A DNA stretch of 64,000 bases from Jiangella alba (GTDB lineage: Bacteria; Actinomycetota; Actinomycetes; Jiangellales; Jiangellaceae): the NCBI RefSeq assembly GCF_900106035.1, contig NZ_FNUC01000003.1, positions 1,791,501-1,855,500 on the forward strand, written 5' to 3'. The translations under genes were made by a program, and so were the position numbers. Positions 1 to 10,980 of this stretch are shown one piece after another. Position 1 is the stretch's first letter, and every line of letters begins with the position of its first letter. Below the pieces are notes generated by a model that saw only the letters and a list, made by a program, of their open reading frames with translations, had not been told where the DNA came from and did no database searches.

Positions 1-14
1 CCCGAGGAGGGCTC

Positions 15-1879
<1,865 letters not shown>

Positions 1880-1883
<4 letters not shown>

Positions 1884-3163
1884 GCGGGAGCGCGGACCGC
1901 GTGCTCGTCCTCGGCGGCGGGCTGGCCGGGGTCGCCTGTGCCCGCCGGCTGGCCGAGGACGGCGTCGGTGTGACGCTGGTCGACCGCAACGACTACCACC
2001 AGTTCCAGCCGCTGCTGTATCAGGTGGCCAGCTCGCAGCTGCCGGCCGAGGACGTCGCCCGGCCGCACCGGGCCATCTTCCGGGAGCACGCGACGGTCGA
2101 CGTCGTGACCGCGGAGGTCGCCGAGGTGTGGCTGGCCGACCACGGCCTCGTCCTGACCGACGGCCGGACCCTCACCGGGTCGCACGTCGTCGTGGCCGCG
2201 GGCGCCCGGCCGAACTTCTTCGGCGTGCCGGGCGCCGCCGAGCACGCGTTCCCGCTGTACTCCGTCGCCGACGCGGAGCGGCTGCGGCTGCACCTGCAGG
2301 ACCTGCTGCGCGACGCGGCGCCCGGGACCCTCGACGTCGTCGTGGTCGGCGGCGGCCCGACCGGCGTCGAGACCACCGGCGCCCTCGCCGAGCTGATGGG
2401 CGCCCTGCACGCGTCCGGGCGGCTGGCCCGGCCGGGCCGCATCACCATCGTCGACCGCGGCGACGCCCTGCTCGGCGAGTTCTCCGCGCACGCGCAGGAG
2501 TACACCGCCCGCAAGCTGCGCGAGGCGGGCGCCGACGTGCGGCTGCACACCGGCGTCGCGGCCGTCCACCCGGACCGCGTCGAGCTCGACGACGGCAGCA
2601 GCATCCCGGCCCGCACGGTGGTGTGGGGCGGCGGCGAGCTGGGGGCGTCGGTCGCCGCGAGCGCGGGGCCGGAGCCGGGCCGGGGCGCGCGCCTCGACGT
2701 CCGGCCGGACCTCACCCTGGAGGGCTACCCGGACGCCTACGCCGTCGGCGACGCCGCGAACATCCCGTCGGGGGAGTCGGGGACCTGGCCGCAACTGGGC
2801 TCCGTCGCGCAGCAGTCGGGAAAGTGGGCCGCGGAGAACGTCCTGCGCGACCTGCGCCGCGAGCCGTCCCGCCCGTTCCGCTACAAGGACAAGGGCATCA
2901 TGGCGATGATCGGCCGCAACGCCGCCGTCGCCGAGGTCGGGCGGCACCACCACCAGGTCGAGGGCCCGGTCGCGTTCGCGGCGTGGCTCGGCGTGCACAT
3001 GATGCTGATGAGCGGCGTGCACAGCAAGACCGACGCGTTCGTCACGTGGGCTTGGGACTACTTCGACCGCGACCGCACGGCCACCCTCGAGGCCTCGGCG
3101 ACGCCGCAGCGCATCGCCTGGGGCGACGACGAGGCCGACCGGCCGCACATCGCGCTGGACTGA
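1880..3163 (+). CDS. NAD(P)/FAD-dependent oxidoreductase, NDH-2-like
   Basis: This is a 427-residue two-Rossmann flavoprotein of the pyridine nucleotide-disulphide oxidoreductase type, closest in pattern to type II NADH dehydrogenases. An FAD-binding VLVLGGGLAGVACA lies at the N-terminus, followed by DYHQFQPLLYQVASSQ, which is typical of NDH-2. A second NAD-binding VVVVGGGPTGVETTG lies near residue 155, and DAYAVGDAAN near 288. The C-terminus (AFAAWLGVHMMLMSG) could be membrane-associating. Such enzymes oxidise NADH and pass electrons to quinone at the inner face of the membrane. The GTG start overlaps the GH15 stop (GTGA), which fixes the start. A second NDH-2-like gene lies at 8393-9715, so the paralogues may serve different conditions. 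Quinone reduction is inferred from the family. Confidence 0.85.
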
Positions 3164-3173
3164 GGGGGCCGTC

Positions 3174-4727
3174 ATGGCCGACGAGTACGACGTCATCATC
3201 GTGGGATCCGGCGCCGGCGGCGGCACGCTGGCGCACCGGCTGGCCCCGTCCGGGCATCGGGTTCTGATCCTGGAGCGCGGCGACTGGCTGCCCCGCGAGA
3301 TCGAGAACTGGGACGCGGCCGCCGTCTTCGTCGACAACCGGTACGTGTCGGCCGACACCTGGTACGACGGCCACGGCACGCCGTTCCAGCCGCAGATCCA
3401 CTACTACGTGGGCGGCGCGACGAAGTTCTACGGCGCCGCGCTGTACCGGCTGCGCGAGCGCGACTTCGGCGAGCTGCGCCACCACGGCGGCGTCTCGCCG
3501 GCCTGGCCGATCGGGTACGACGAGCTGGAGCCGTACTACACGCAGGCCGAGGAGCTGTACCAGGTGCACGGCGCCCGCGGCGAGGACCCGACCGAGCCGC
3601 CGTCGTCGGCGCCCTACCCGCACCCGCCGGTGTCGCACGAGCCGCGCCTGCAGCGCCTCGCCGACGACCTCGCCGGAGCCGGCCTGCACCCGTTCCACGC
3701 GCCGAGCGGGATCATGCTGGACGAGGCGAGCCCCGAGAACAGCGCCTGCATCCGGTGCGCCACCTGCGACGGCTTCCCCTGCCTGGTGCACGCGAAGTCC
3801 GACGCCGACGTCGTCGCCGTCCGGCCCGCGCTTCGGCACCCCGGCGTGACGCTGGTGCGCAACGCGGAGGTGCGCCGGCTGGAGACCGACGCCGCGGGCC
3901 GGTCGGTGACCACCGTCGTCGCGTCCGTCGACGGCGTCGAACAGCGGTTCACCGGGTCGGTGGTCGTGGTGGCGGCCGGCGCGGCGAACACGGCGAAACT
4001 GCTGCTGGCCAGCCGCTCCGACCGGCATCCGGACGGGCTGGCGAACGGCTCGGACCAGGTCGGGCGCAACTACATGTTCCACAACAGCCGGGCCTTCCTG
4101 GCCATCTCGACCGAGCGGAACGACACCCGGTTCCAGAAGACCCTCGGCGTCAACGACTACTACTTCGGCGACGACGACTTCGCCTTCCCGATGGGCAACG
4201 TGCAGATGGTCGGCAAGTCGTCGGCGCCCATGTACCGCGGCGAGAAGCCCGCGCTGGCGCGCCTGGCCCCGATGGTGGCGCTCGACGAGGTCGCCGCGCA
4301 CGCCGTCGACTTCTGGCTCTCCGCCGAGGACCTGCCCGACCCGGACAACCGCGTCACCCTGACCCCGGACGGCGGCGTCGCGCTGGACTACACGCCCAAC
4401 AACCGCGAACCGCTGGAGCAGCTGTACCGGCGGGTCACCGGCCACCTCGGGCACCTGGGCCTGCACCCGCACCACGTCATCCCGCGCGACGTCTACATGA
4501 AGAACGACATCCCCGTCGCCGGCTGCGCCCACCAGGCCGGCACCGCCCGCTTCGGCGCCGACCCGGCGACGTCGGTGCTCGACCGCGACTGCCGGGCGCA
4601 CGAGCTCGACAACCTGTACGTCGTCGACAGCAGCTTCTTCCCGAGCATCGGCGCGGTGAACCCGGCCCTCACGGTCATGGCCAACGCCCTCCGCGTCGGC
4701 GACCACCTGCTCGCGCGGCTCGCTTGA
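3174..4727 (+). CDS. GMC-family oxidoreductase
   Basis: This 517-residue flavoprotein belongs to the glucose-methanol-choline oxidoreductase group. The N-terminal FAD motif VIIVGSGAGGGTLAHRL is followed by LILERGDW. The C-terminal GMC domain holds the active-site region CAHQAGTARFG (near residue 448) and the FAD-closing VDSSFFPSIGAVNPALTVMA. A Cys cluster CIRCATCDGFPC sits near residue 193. This resembles the cysteine-rich stretch in some GMC dehydrogenases and may bind a metal or Fe-S centre, but that is inference. It starts 10 bp after the NDH-2-like gene, so electrons taken from an alcohol or sugar could feed that enzyme. There is no signal peptide, and the substrate is unknown. Confidence 0.85.
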   Translation: MADEYDVIIVGSGAGGGTLAHRLAPSGHRVLILERGDWLPREIENWDAAAVFVDNRYVSADTWYDGHGTPFQPQIHYYVGGATKFYGAALYRLRERDFGELRHHGGVSPAWPIGYDELEPYYTQAEELYQVHGARGEDPTEPPSSAPYPHPPVSHEPRLQRLADDLAGAGLHPFHAPSGIMLDEASPENSACIRCATCDGFPCLVHAKSDADVVAVRPALRHPGVTLVRNAEVRRLETDAAGRSVTTVVASVDGVEQRFTGSVVVVAAGAANTAKLLLASRSDRHPDGLANGSDQVGRNYMFHNSRAFLAISTERNDTRFQKTLGVNDYYFGDDDFAFPMGNVQMVGKSSAPMYRGEKPALARLAPMVALDEVAAHAVDFWLSAEDLPDPDNRVTLTPDGGVALDYTPNNREPLEQLYRRVTGHLGHLGLHPHHVIPRDVYMKNDIPVAGCAHQAGTARFGADPATSVLDRDCRAHELDNLYVVDSSFFPSIGAVNPALTVMANALRVGDHLLARLA

Positions 4728-4737
4728 CACCCTCGGC

Positions 4738-5277
4738 TCAACTGGGCGAACGGGTCGCGGACCACACGCCGCGCCACTGCTCGGCGCCGTACGCGTCAAA
4801 CCGTTCCACCTCGGTGAAGCCCAGCTTCGCCGCGAGGCGCATCGAGCGCCGGTTGGCGGTCTGGGTGCAGAGCGTCACCGGCTCGCCGGGCCGTGCGCCG
4901 GCGAACCAGTCGAGCGCCGCCGCGCACGCCTCGGCGGCGTACCCGCGTCCCCACGCCGCCGGCAGGAACAGGTAGCCGAGCTCGACCCGTCCGGCGTCCG
5001 GCCGGGGGAGACCCTCTGCGCGCCGTTCGATCGTGACGATGCCGATCATGGCTGCGTCGAGCTCGACGACGAAGAGGCCGGGGCGGCGATCGGGCTCCTC
5101 GGGCAGCGCACGCTCGAACTCGTCCCGCGGCCGAGGGCCACCGACGTAGGTGCCCACCTCGGGTGAGGTGAACAGCTCGATGATCGCCGGGCGGTCCCGC
5201 CTCTCGGGCTCGCGAAGCACGAGGCGCTCGGTCCTGATGGGGGCGGGTGGCCAGGCGACGGGTTCGGCCTCAGTCAC
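4738..5277 (-). CDS. GNAT family N-acetyltransferase (RimJ/RimL type)
   Basis: This is a 179-residue acetyltransferase of the ribosomal-protein-alanine acetyltransferase type. It opens with RTERLVLREPERRDRPAI, typical of Acetyltransf_3 proteins. The acetyl-CoA binding core ELGYLFLPAAWGRGYAAEA carries the R/Q-x-x-G-x-G/A pyrophosphate loop near residue 105, and NRRSMRLAAKLGF is the usual motif B. It transfers acetyl from acetyl-CoA to an amine, but the acceptor cannot be predicted. It is convergent with the GMC gene (10 bp apart) and lies 39 bp downstream of the MFS gene, so it may be the last gene of that transcript. Confidence 0.85.
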   Translation of the reverse strand: MTEAEPVAWPPAPIRTERLVLREPERRDRPAIIELFTSPEVGTYVGGPRPRDEFERALPEEPDRRPGLFVVELDAAMIGIVTIERRAEGLPRPDAGRVELGYLFLPAAWGRGYAAEACAAALDWFAGARPGEPVTLCTQTANRRSMRLAAKLGFTEVERFDAYGAEQWRGVWSATRSPS

Positions 5278-5316
5278 GAGCGGGCAACCTACCGGACACC
5301 CGCTCGAGCGGCCAGC

Positions 5317-6933
5317 TCATGGGTCGTCGGGTGGCGGGACGGGGTGGGGGAGGACGCGGGCGTCGGTGGCGTGGTACTCGGCCAGCAGCCGCACCTCGTC
5401 CTCCTTGGCCGGGAACGCCAGGTAGACCAGCGCCGACCCGATGAGGATGGCGACGATGCCGGCGATGTAGGCCCAGTCGGCGCCGTCGAGGAAGGACTGG
5501 GTGGCGGCGGAGGTGATCGCGTCGGCGTACTGCGGGTACTGCTGGGCGGTGGCCTCGGCCGAGGCGAACGACTTCAGCAGCTGGGCCTGCACGCTGTCGG
5601 TGATGTCCTGCCGGTTGGGCGCGGCGGCGATCGCGGCCGAGACGGCGGACGCGTAGCCGGCGGTGAGCAGCGCGCCGAGGATCGACTGCATGATCGCGCC
5701 GCCGAGGTCGCGTTGCAGGTCGGCGGTGCCCGACGCCATGCCGGCCCGGTGCACCGGCACCGACCCGGTCAGCGCGTGCGAGGCGGGCGTGCCGGCGAAC
5801 CCGACACCGGCGCCGACCAGCGCGTACGCCAGGCCGATCACCCAGTACGACGCGTCCTCGTCCCACAGCAGCAGCATCGCGACGAAGCCGAGCAGGCAGC
5901 AGGCGTAGCCGAGCAGCAGCACGACCCGCGAGCCGTGCGACTCGACCAGCGTGGCCGACCGTGGCGCCACCAGCACCATGAGCGCGGCCGCGGGCAGGAT
6001 CGACAGGCCCGCCTCGAACGTGGAGTAGCCGAGCACGTTCTGCAGGAACTGCTGCCCCACGAACATGGCGCCCATGAGGGTGCCGAAGACGATGATCCCG
6101 GCGACGGCGGCCACCCAGAAGACCCGCCGGCCGGCCACCGACAGGTCGTAGAGCGGGTTCGGCGCCCGCTTCTGGCGCAGGAAGAACGCGGCCCCGGCGG
6201 CCAGCGCGATCACCGCCAGCCCGACGGCCAGCGCGCCCTTGCCGGGCACCGGCGCGAAGTTGATCGCCAGCACCAGCGACGCCACCAGCACGATCGACAG
6301 CACGCCGCCGAGGTTGTCGACGGGGTCCGTGGTCTCGTTGACGTGGCTGGGCACGAAGAGCAGCGCGAGCACCAGGGCCACCGCGGCCAGCGGCAGCGTC
6401 ACCAGGAACACCGAGCCCCACCAGAAGTGCTCCAGCAGCCAGCCCGACAGCAGCGGGCCGAGCGAGGCGATGGCGCCGCCGACGCCGGACCACAGCGCGA
6501 TCGCCTTGGTCCGCGCCGCGCCCGACCACAGCGCCGTGATCAGCGCCAGCGTCGTCGGGTAGGCCATGCCGGCGGACAGCCCGCCCAGCACGCGCGCGAG
6601 CACCAGCACGCCGTCGGACGGCGCGTACGCCGCCAGCAGGCAGGCCGGCACCGACAGCGCCACGCCGAGGATCAGCATGAGCTTGCGGCCGTAGCGGTCG
6701 CCCAGGCCACCGAGGTACAGCACCGACGCCGCCAGCCCGAGCGAGTAGCCGACGGCGACGAGGTCCAGCGTCGTCTGCGAGGAGCCGAACGCCGCGCCGA
6801 TGTCGGGCAGCGCGACGTTGGCGACCGCCAGGTTCAGGTTCGCCACCGCCGCCACCAGGATCAGCGCGGCGAGGACGAGCCCGGGCCGGTTCGGCGCCCG
6901 CGGCGTCACCCGGGCGCCGTCGCCGCCAGCCAC
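5317..6933 (-). CDS. MFS transporter, DHA2 (14-TM) drug exporter type
   Basis: This is a 538-residue major facilitator of the 14-helix DHA2 group (EmrB/QacA-like), with hydrophobic helices from residue 17 to about 515. The loop 2-3 motif GLGDRYGRKLMLILG sits near residue 76 and motif C-like GPLLSGWLLEHFWWGSVF near 158, both usual in proton-driven multidrug exporters. A loop around residues 425-490, rich in Ala, Asp and Gln, lies before the last helix. The GTG used here has AGGAG 2 bp upstream inside zwf. A second GTG at 6909 would give a 4-bp GTGA overlap with zwf and is equally plausible. Coupling to zwf suggests co-expression, perhaps in stress, but the exported compound is unknown. Confidence 0.85.
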   Translation of the reverse strand: MAGGDGARVTPRAPNRPGLVLAALILVAAVANLNLAVANVALPDIGAAFGSSQTTLDLVAVGYSLGLAASVLYLGGLGDRYGRKLMLILGVALSVPACLLAAYAPSDGVLVLARVLGGLSAGMAYPTTLALITALWSGAARTKAIALWSGVGGAIASLGPLLSGWLLEHFWWGSVFLVTLPLAAVALVLALLFVPSHVNETTDPVDNLGGVLSIVLVASLVLAINFAPVPGKGALAVGLAVIALAAGAAFFLRQKRAPNPLYDLSVAGRRVFWVAAVAGIIVFGTLMGAMFVGQQFLQNVLGYSTFEAGLSILPAAALMVLVAPRSATLVESHGSRVVLLLGYACCLLGFVAMLLLWDEDASYWVIGLAYALVGAGVGFAGTPASHALTGSVPVHRAGMASGTADLQRDLGGAIMQSILGALLTAGYASAVSAAIAAAPNRQDITDSVQAQLLKSFASAEATAQQYPQYADAITSAATQSFLDGADWAYIAGIVAILIGSALVYLAFPAKEDEVRLLAEYHATDARVLPHPVPPPDDP

Positions 6934-8315
6934 GGCTCCTGCCAGCCGCCCTCACCGGCGGTCAGTGCCGCCGCTGCCGCCGGGCCCCACGTCCCCGGCT
7001 CGTAGGCGTGCACCGGCGGCGGGGCGTCCAGCAGCGGCTGCATGATCCGCCAGGCCTCCTCGACGCCGTCCTGCCGGGCGAACCGGGTGGACTGGCCCTG
7101 CATCGCCGCGAGCAACAGCACCTCGTACGGCGTCGGGCCCTCACCGCCCTCGGCCGCGAACTCCATGTCCAGGTCGATGGGCGCGGCGCCGGCGCTGTCG
7201 GCTCGGCGGGCGTCGAGGACGATCCGGACCCCGGTGGACGGGTCCAGCCGCACGACGATCGCGTCGGAGCCCGGACGGTGGTCGCGCGGCCAGAAGCCCA
7301 GCCGCGGCGGGTGCTTGAAGACCAGCCGCAGCTCGGTCTGGGTCGCGGCCAGCCGCTTGCCGGTGCGGATGAAGAACGGGACGCCCGACCAGCGCCAGTT
7401 CTCGATCTCCAGCCGCAGCGCGGCGTACGTCTCCGTCGTGGAGTCCGCCGCGACGCCGTCGATGCCCAGGTAGCCGTCGTACCGGCCGCGCACGTAATGG
7501 GCCGGGTCGGCGTCGGCGACGGCGCGGAACAGCGCGACCTGCGACTCCTTGATGGTGCGCACGTCGCCGCGGGCCGGCGCCTCCATGGCGGCCGCCGCGA
7601 CCACCTGCATGAGGTGGTTGACGACGACGTCGCGCAGCGCGCCGACGGGGTCGTAGAAGTGGCCGCGGTCCTCGACGCCGAAGTTCTCGGCCATGGTGAT
7701 CTGCACGCATCGCACGTGGTCGCGGTTCCAGACCGGTTCCAGGATCGAGTTGGCGAAGCGCAGGTACAGGATCTCCTCGATGCCCATCTTCCCGAGGTAG
7801 TGGTCGATGCGGTACAGCTGCGACTCGTCGACGTACTGGTGCAGCTCCTCGGCCAGGGCGTGCGCGGAGGCGAGGTCGTGGCCGAACGGCTTCTCCACCA
7901 CGACCCGGGCCGACTCCGTCAGGCCAGCGCCCGACAGCCCCTCGACCACGCGGCCGAACAGGAACGGCGGGATCTCCAGGTAGAACACCGGCGACTCCGC
8001 GCCCTTGATCGCGTCACTCACCCGCCCGTACGTCGCGGCGTCGGCGAAGTCGCCGCTGACGTAGGACAGCCGGGCGGCGAAGCGCTCGAACACCGCCGGG
8101 TCCAGCTGCTCGCCGGCGCCCTCGATCGAGGCCCGGGCCCGCTGCACCAGGCGGTCCACCGTCCAGTCGTCGGCGGCGACCCCCACGACCGGGCACTGCA
8201 GCAGCCCGCGGGCCTCCAGCCGGTACAGCGAACGGAACGTCATCACCCTGGCGAGATCGCCCGTGATCCCGAAGACCACGAGGACGTCGGCCGGGCGCGC
8301 TGCTGTCGTCGTCAT
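6906..8315 (-). CDS. zwf: Glucose-6-phosphate 1-dehydrogenase
   Basis: This 469-residue enzyme oxidises glucose-6-phosphate to 6-phosphogluconolactone, making NADPH in the cytosol. The N-terminal nucleotide-binding VVFGITGDLAR is followed by the substrate and catalytic motif RIDHYLGKMGIEE (near residue 178). VVVEKPFGHDLASA lies just before it. The C-terminal domain keeps FIRTGKRL. The motif ends -KMGIEEILYL rather than the textbook -KETVQNL, and the cofactor loop is GDLARVMTF. Both fit a divergent secondary Zwf, so this may not be the housekeeping copy. ATG at 8315 is in the middle of a longer open frame and matches the family N-terminus. It lies between an NDH-2-like gene and an MFS exporter on the same strand. 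Confidence 0.9.
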   Translation of the reverse strand: MTTTAARPADVLVVFGITGDLARVMTFRSLYRLEARGLLQCPVVGVAADDWTVDRLVQRARASIEGAGEQLDPAVFERFAARLSYVSGDFADAATYGRVSDAIKGAESPVFYLEIPPFLFGRVVEGLSGAGLTESARVVVEKPFGHDLASAHALAEELHQYVDESQLYRIDHYLGKMGIEEILYLRFANSILEPVWNRDHVRCVQITMAENFGVEDRGHFYDPVGALRDVVVNHLMQVVAAAAMEAPARGDVRTIKESQVALFRAVADADPAHYVRGRYDGYLGIDGVAADSTTETYAALRLEIENWRWSGVPFFIRTGKRLAATQTELRLVFKHPPRLGFWPRDHRPGSDAIVVRLDPSTGVRIVLDARRADSAGAAPIDLDMEFAAEGGEGPTPYEVLLLAAMQGQSTRFARQDGVEEAWRIMQPLLDAPPPVHAYEPGTWGPAAAAALTAGEGGWQEPWLAATAPG

Positions 8316-8392
8316 CGCACCTCCACGCGGGTCGGCTACGTCCACCTTCTCGCGGTGCCCCGGCCGGCGCCTCGTCCGTTCCGGATGACCTC

Positions 8393-9715
8393 CTACCGGC
8401 TGCGGCCGCGCGCCGCCGCCACGAAGGCGTCGCGCGGGTGCTGCACCGACTGCAGTGACACGACGTCGCGGCCGTAGACCAGCGCCGCCGCCCAGACGAG
8501 GAACACGCGGACCTTGCGCTCCCACGTCGGCACCGCCAGCACGTGGTAGCCGCGGTGCATCAGCCAGGCCAGCAGCCCGGTGATGACGATGCGGCGGTAC
8601 TGGAAGATGCCCTGGCCCAGGCCGAGCGTGGCGATGGTGCCGAGGCTGTGGTGCACGTACGGCTTCACCTTGCGGCCGCGCAGGTCGGCGACGATGTTCT
8701 TGGCCAGCCGCTTGCCCTGGCGGACGGCGTTCTGCGCGTTCGGCACGACGTGCGCGCCGGGCAGCTGCGACGTCAGGTCCGGGACGGCCGCGTTGTCGCC
8801 GGCCGCCCAGGCGTCCGGCACCGGCGCGTCGTCGGTGCCGATGCGCAGGTCGGCGCGGACCCGGAACAGCCCCTGCTCGTCCACCGGCAGGTCCGTGTGC
8901 CGCGCGACGACCGGGTTGCTCTGGTTGCCGGCGGTCCAGATCAGCAGCTCGTTGTCGTACTCCGAGCCGTCCGACAGCACGATGTGCCCGTCCCGCGCCG
9001 ACACCAGCTTGGTGCCGAGGTGGACGTGCGCGCCGCGCTTCTCCAGGTGCCGGACGACCCAGGCGCCGGGCTTGTCGGTGACCTCCGGCAGGATGCGGTC
9101 GCGCACCTCGACCAGGTGGAACGCGAGGTCGCCGGCGTCGAGCTCCGGGTAGTGCTTCAGCAGCGCGGTGCCCAGCGACAGCAGCTCGCCGAACCCCTCG
9201 ACGCCGGTGAAGCCGCCGCCGACCACCGTGACCGTCAGCAGCTTGCGCCGCTCCGGGCCCGCAGGCAGTGCGGCGGCCCGCTCGAACGCCGTCAGCAGCC
9301 GGTCGCGGATCGCGACCGCCTCCTCGACGTGCTTGAGCCCGATCGCCTCGTCGGCGACGCCCGGGATCGGAAACGTCCGCGTGACGGCGCCCGCCGTCAC
9401 CACGACGACGTCGTAGCCCAGCTTCCGCTCCGGCCCGTCGGCGGTGCTGACGGTCGCGGTGCGGTGCTCGTGGTCGATGTCGACGACGCTGCCGGCGATG
9501 ACGCGGGTGCGGCGCAGGTGCCGCCGCAGTGACACCGCGACGTGCCGCGCCTCGACCGAACCGGCGGTCACCTCGGGCAGGAACGGCTGGTACGTCATGT
9601 ACGGCCGCGGGTCGACCAGCGTGACGTCGGCCTCGTGCGGGCGGAGCTTCTTCTCCAGCCGCCACGCGGTGTAGAACCCGGCGTACCCGCCGCCGACGAT
9701 CAGGATCCTGCGCAT
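8393..9715 (-). CDS. NAD(P)/FAD-dependent oxidoreductase, NDH-2-like
   Basis: This 440-residue flavoprotein has the two-dinucleotide-fold architecture of type II NADH dehydrogenases. It shows RILIVGGGYAGFYTAWRLE at the N-terminus, PYMTYQPFLPEV as the NDH-2-like loop, VTVVGGGFTGVEGFGEL near residue 165 and DAWAAGDNAAVPD near 303. A C-terminal segment (IVITGLLAWLMHRGYH, residues 384-399) is hydrophobic or amphipathic and could tether it to the membrane. It is the first gene of a zwf-MFS transcript (78 bp to zwf), so it could reoxidise NAD(P)H from the glucose-6-phosphate step, though that link is inferred. SD-like GAGGAGGC lies before the ATG. Confidence 0.87.
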   Translation of the reverse strand: MRRILIVGGGYAGFYTAWRLEKKLRPHEADVTLVDPRPYMTYQPFLPEVTAGSVEARHVAVSLRRHLRRTRVIAGSVVDIDHEHRTATVSTADGPERKLGYDVVVVTAGAVTRTFPIPGVADEAIGLKHVEEAVAIRDRLLTAFERAAALPAGPERRKLLTVTVVGGGFTGVEGFGELLSLGTALLKHYPELDAGDLAFHLVEVRDRILPEVTDKPGAWVVRHLEKRGAHVHLGTKLVSARDGHIVLSDGSEYDNELLIWTAGNQSNPVVARHTDLPVDEQGLFRVRADLRIGTDDAPVPDAWAAGDNAAVPDLTSQLPGAHVVPNAQNAVRQGKRLAKNIVADLRGRKVKPYVHHSLGTIATLGLGQGIFQYRRIVITGLLAWLMHRGYHVLAVPTWERKVRVFLVWAAALVYGRDVVSLQSVQHPRDAFVAAARGRSR

Positions 9716-9842
9716 CGCTGCCTCCTCGTGCTCTCACCATGACGACGCAGCAGGGGGGTGGTTTCGTGACAGCTTCCCGACCCGATGTGACGGGCGGAAC
9801 AGCGGTCATGGCGGCGGTCGAGTCGCCGGTCACTGTCCCGGC

Positions 9843-9881
9843 AGGTTGTCACCAGCGCCAACTGTTGACGTGTGGGTCAAC
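9843..9881. promoter_or_regulatory. Composite dyad, copy 1 of a motif also present at 47586-47622
   Basis: This 39-bp imperfect palindrome is centred on one base and lies between the 3' end of the LacI gene and the NDH-2-like gene. On the minus strand it holds GGTTGAC at one edge, GTCAACAGTTGGC in the core and GACAACC at the other edge. Thirteen of 19 half-site positions are symmetric. A perfect GTTGAC-N6-GTCAAC inverted repeat (9864-9881) overlaps it. The 15-mer CAACAGTTGGCGCTG recurs exactly in the dyad at 47586-47622. It may be a regulator site 130-165 bp upstream of the NDH gene. The role is unknown. Confidence 0.45.
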
Positions 9882-9936
9882 CGTCCGGAACGTACTGGCC
9901 TCTGGGCGGGGAAGCGACACCTGCGCGCCATCGCAC

Positions 9937-10980
9937 CTAGTCGCGCGGCGGGGCGGTGGAGGTGCGGACGACGAGCTCGGCGGGGCGGGTGATGAGGACG
10001 GGGTCGGTGGTGGCGCCGGCCGGGGCGAGGATGCGCTCGAGCAGCAGCTCGGTGGCCCGTTCGCCGACCCGGGCGGCGTCGGAGTCGATGGTGGTGAGGC
10101 CGATGCCGGGCAGCTGGCCCACCGTCACGTTGTCGAAGCCGGCCACGGACACGTCGTCCGGGACGCGCAGGCCGAGGTCGGCGCAGGCCATGAGGCCGCC
10201 GAGGGCCATGGTGTCGCTGGCGAAGAAGATGCCCGTGGGCGGCGAGGCGACGTCCAGCAACGAACGCGCGGCCGCCCGGCCGCCCTCGATGGTGGACGTC
10301 GCGACCTCGACGGGGAGGCCGGGGAGGTCGGCGGTCTCGAGCGCGAAGCCGCGGGCGCGGTCGGCGAACGGTTTGACGGTGGCCTCGCCGGCGACGTGCG
10401 CGAGCCGGGTGTGCCCGAGCGAGCGCAGGTGCCGGGTGGCCGCGCGGCCGCCGGCCAGGCTGTCGACGACGACGGTGTCGGCGACGAGGTCGGGCAGGTC
10501 GCGGCTGGCCAGCACGATCTGGATGCCGCGCCGGCGCAGGTACTCGATGTGGTCGCTCTCGGACCGGACGGCGACGAGGACGACGCCGTCGACGCGGCGG
10601 TGCGCCATGGAGCGGATGATGTCCAGCTCGCGGCCGGGGTCGTCGCCGGAGCTGCCGAGGACGAGGGTGTAGCCGGCCGCCTCGGCCGCGGTCTGGATGC
10701 TGGCGACGAGGTCGGGGTAGAACTGGCTGCGGATGTCGGCCACCACCAGCCCGATGGTCGACGTCGCGCTGCGGGACAGGCCGCGGGCCAGCGGGCTGGG
10801 CTGGAAGTCGAGCTCCTGGATGGCGGCCCGGATGCGTTCGCGCGTCGACGCCGCCATGGCGTAGCCGTGCGCCCGGTTCAGGTACTTCGAGACCGTCGCC
10901 TTCGTGACGCCCGCCCGTTCGGCGACGTCCTTGATGGTCGGCCGTCTGTGCTCCGGCGAGGCGTCCTCCTGCATCTGCAC
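9937..10980 (-). CDS. LacI-family transcriptional regulator
   Basis: This 347-residue regulator has an N-terminal helix-turn-helix TIKDVAERAGVTKATVSKYL (residues 15-34) and the hinge PSPLARGLSRS. A periplasmic-binding-protein-like effector domain runs from IGLVVADI to the C-terminus (FASDTMALGG, VAGFDN). It should bind a CG-centred palindrome and release it on binding a small ligand. It is the last gene of the operon that starts at 20143 and follows the CoA-transferase stop directly. A pair of matching operators lies at 20188-20224, upstream of the first gene, so it probably autoregulates the whole operon. The start is the GTG at 10980; ATG at 10974 is possible. Neither has a clear ribosome site, which suggests translational coupling. 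Confidence 0.92.
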   Translation of the reverse strand: MQMQEDASPEHRRPTIKDVAERAGVTKATVSKYLNRAHGYAMAASTRERIRAAIQELDFQPSPLARGLSRSATSTIGLVVADIRSQFYPDLVASIQTAAEAAGYTLVLGSSGDDPGRELDIIRSMAHRRVDGVVLVAVRSESDHIEYLRRRGIQIVLASRDLPDLVADTVVVDSLAGGRAATRHLRSLGHTRLAHVAGEATVKPFADRARGFALETADLPGLPVEVATSTIEGGRAAARSLLDVASPPTGIFFASDTMALGGLMACADLGLRVPDDVSVAGFDNVTVGQLPGIGLTTIDSDAARVGERATELLLERILAPAGATTDPVLITRPAELVVRTSTAPPRD

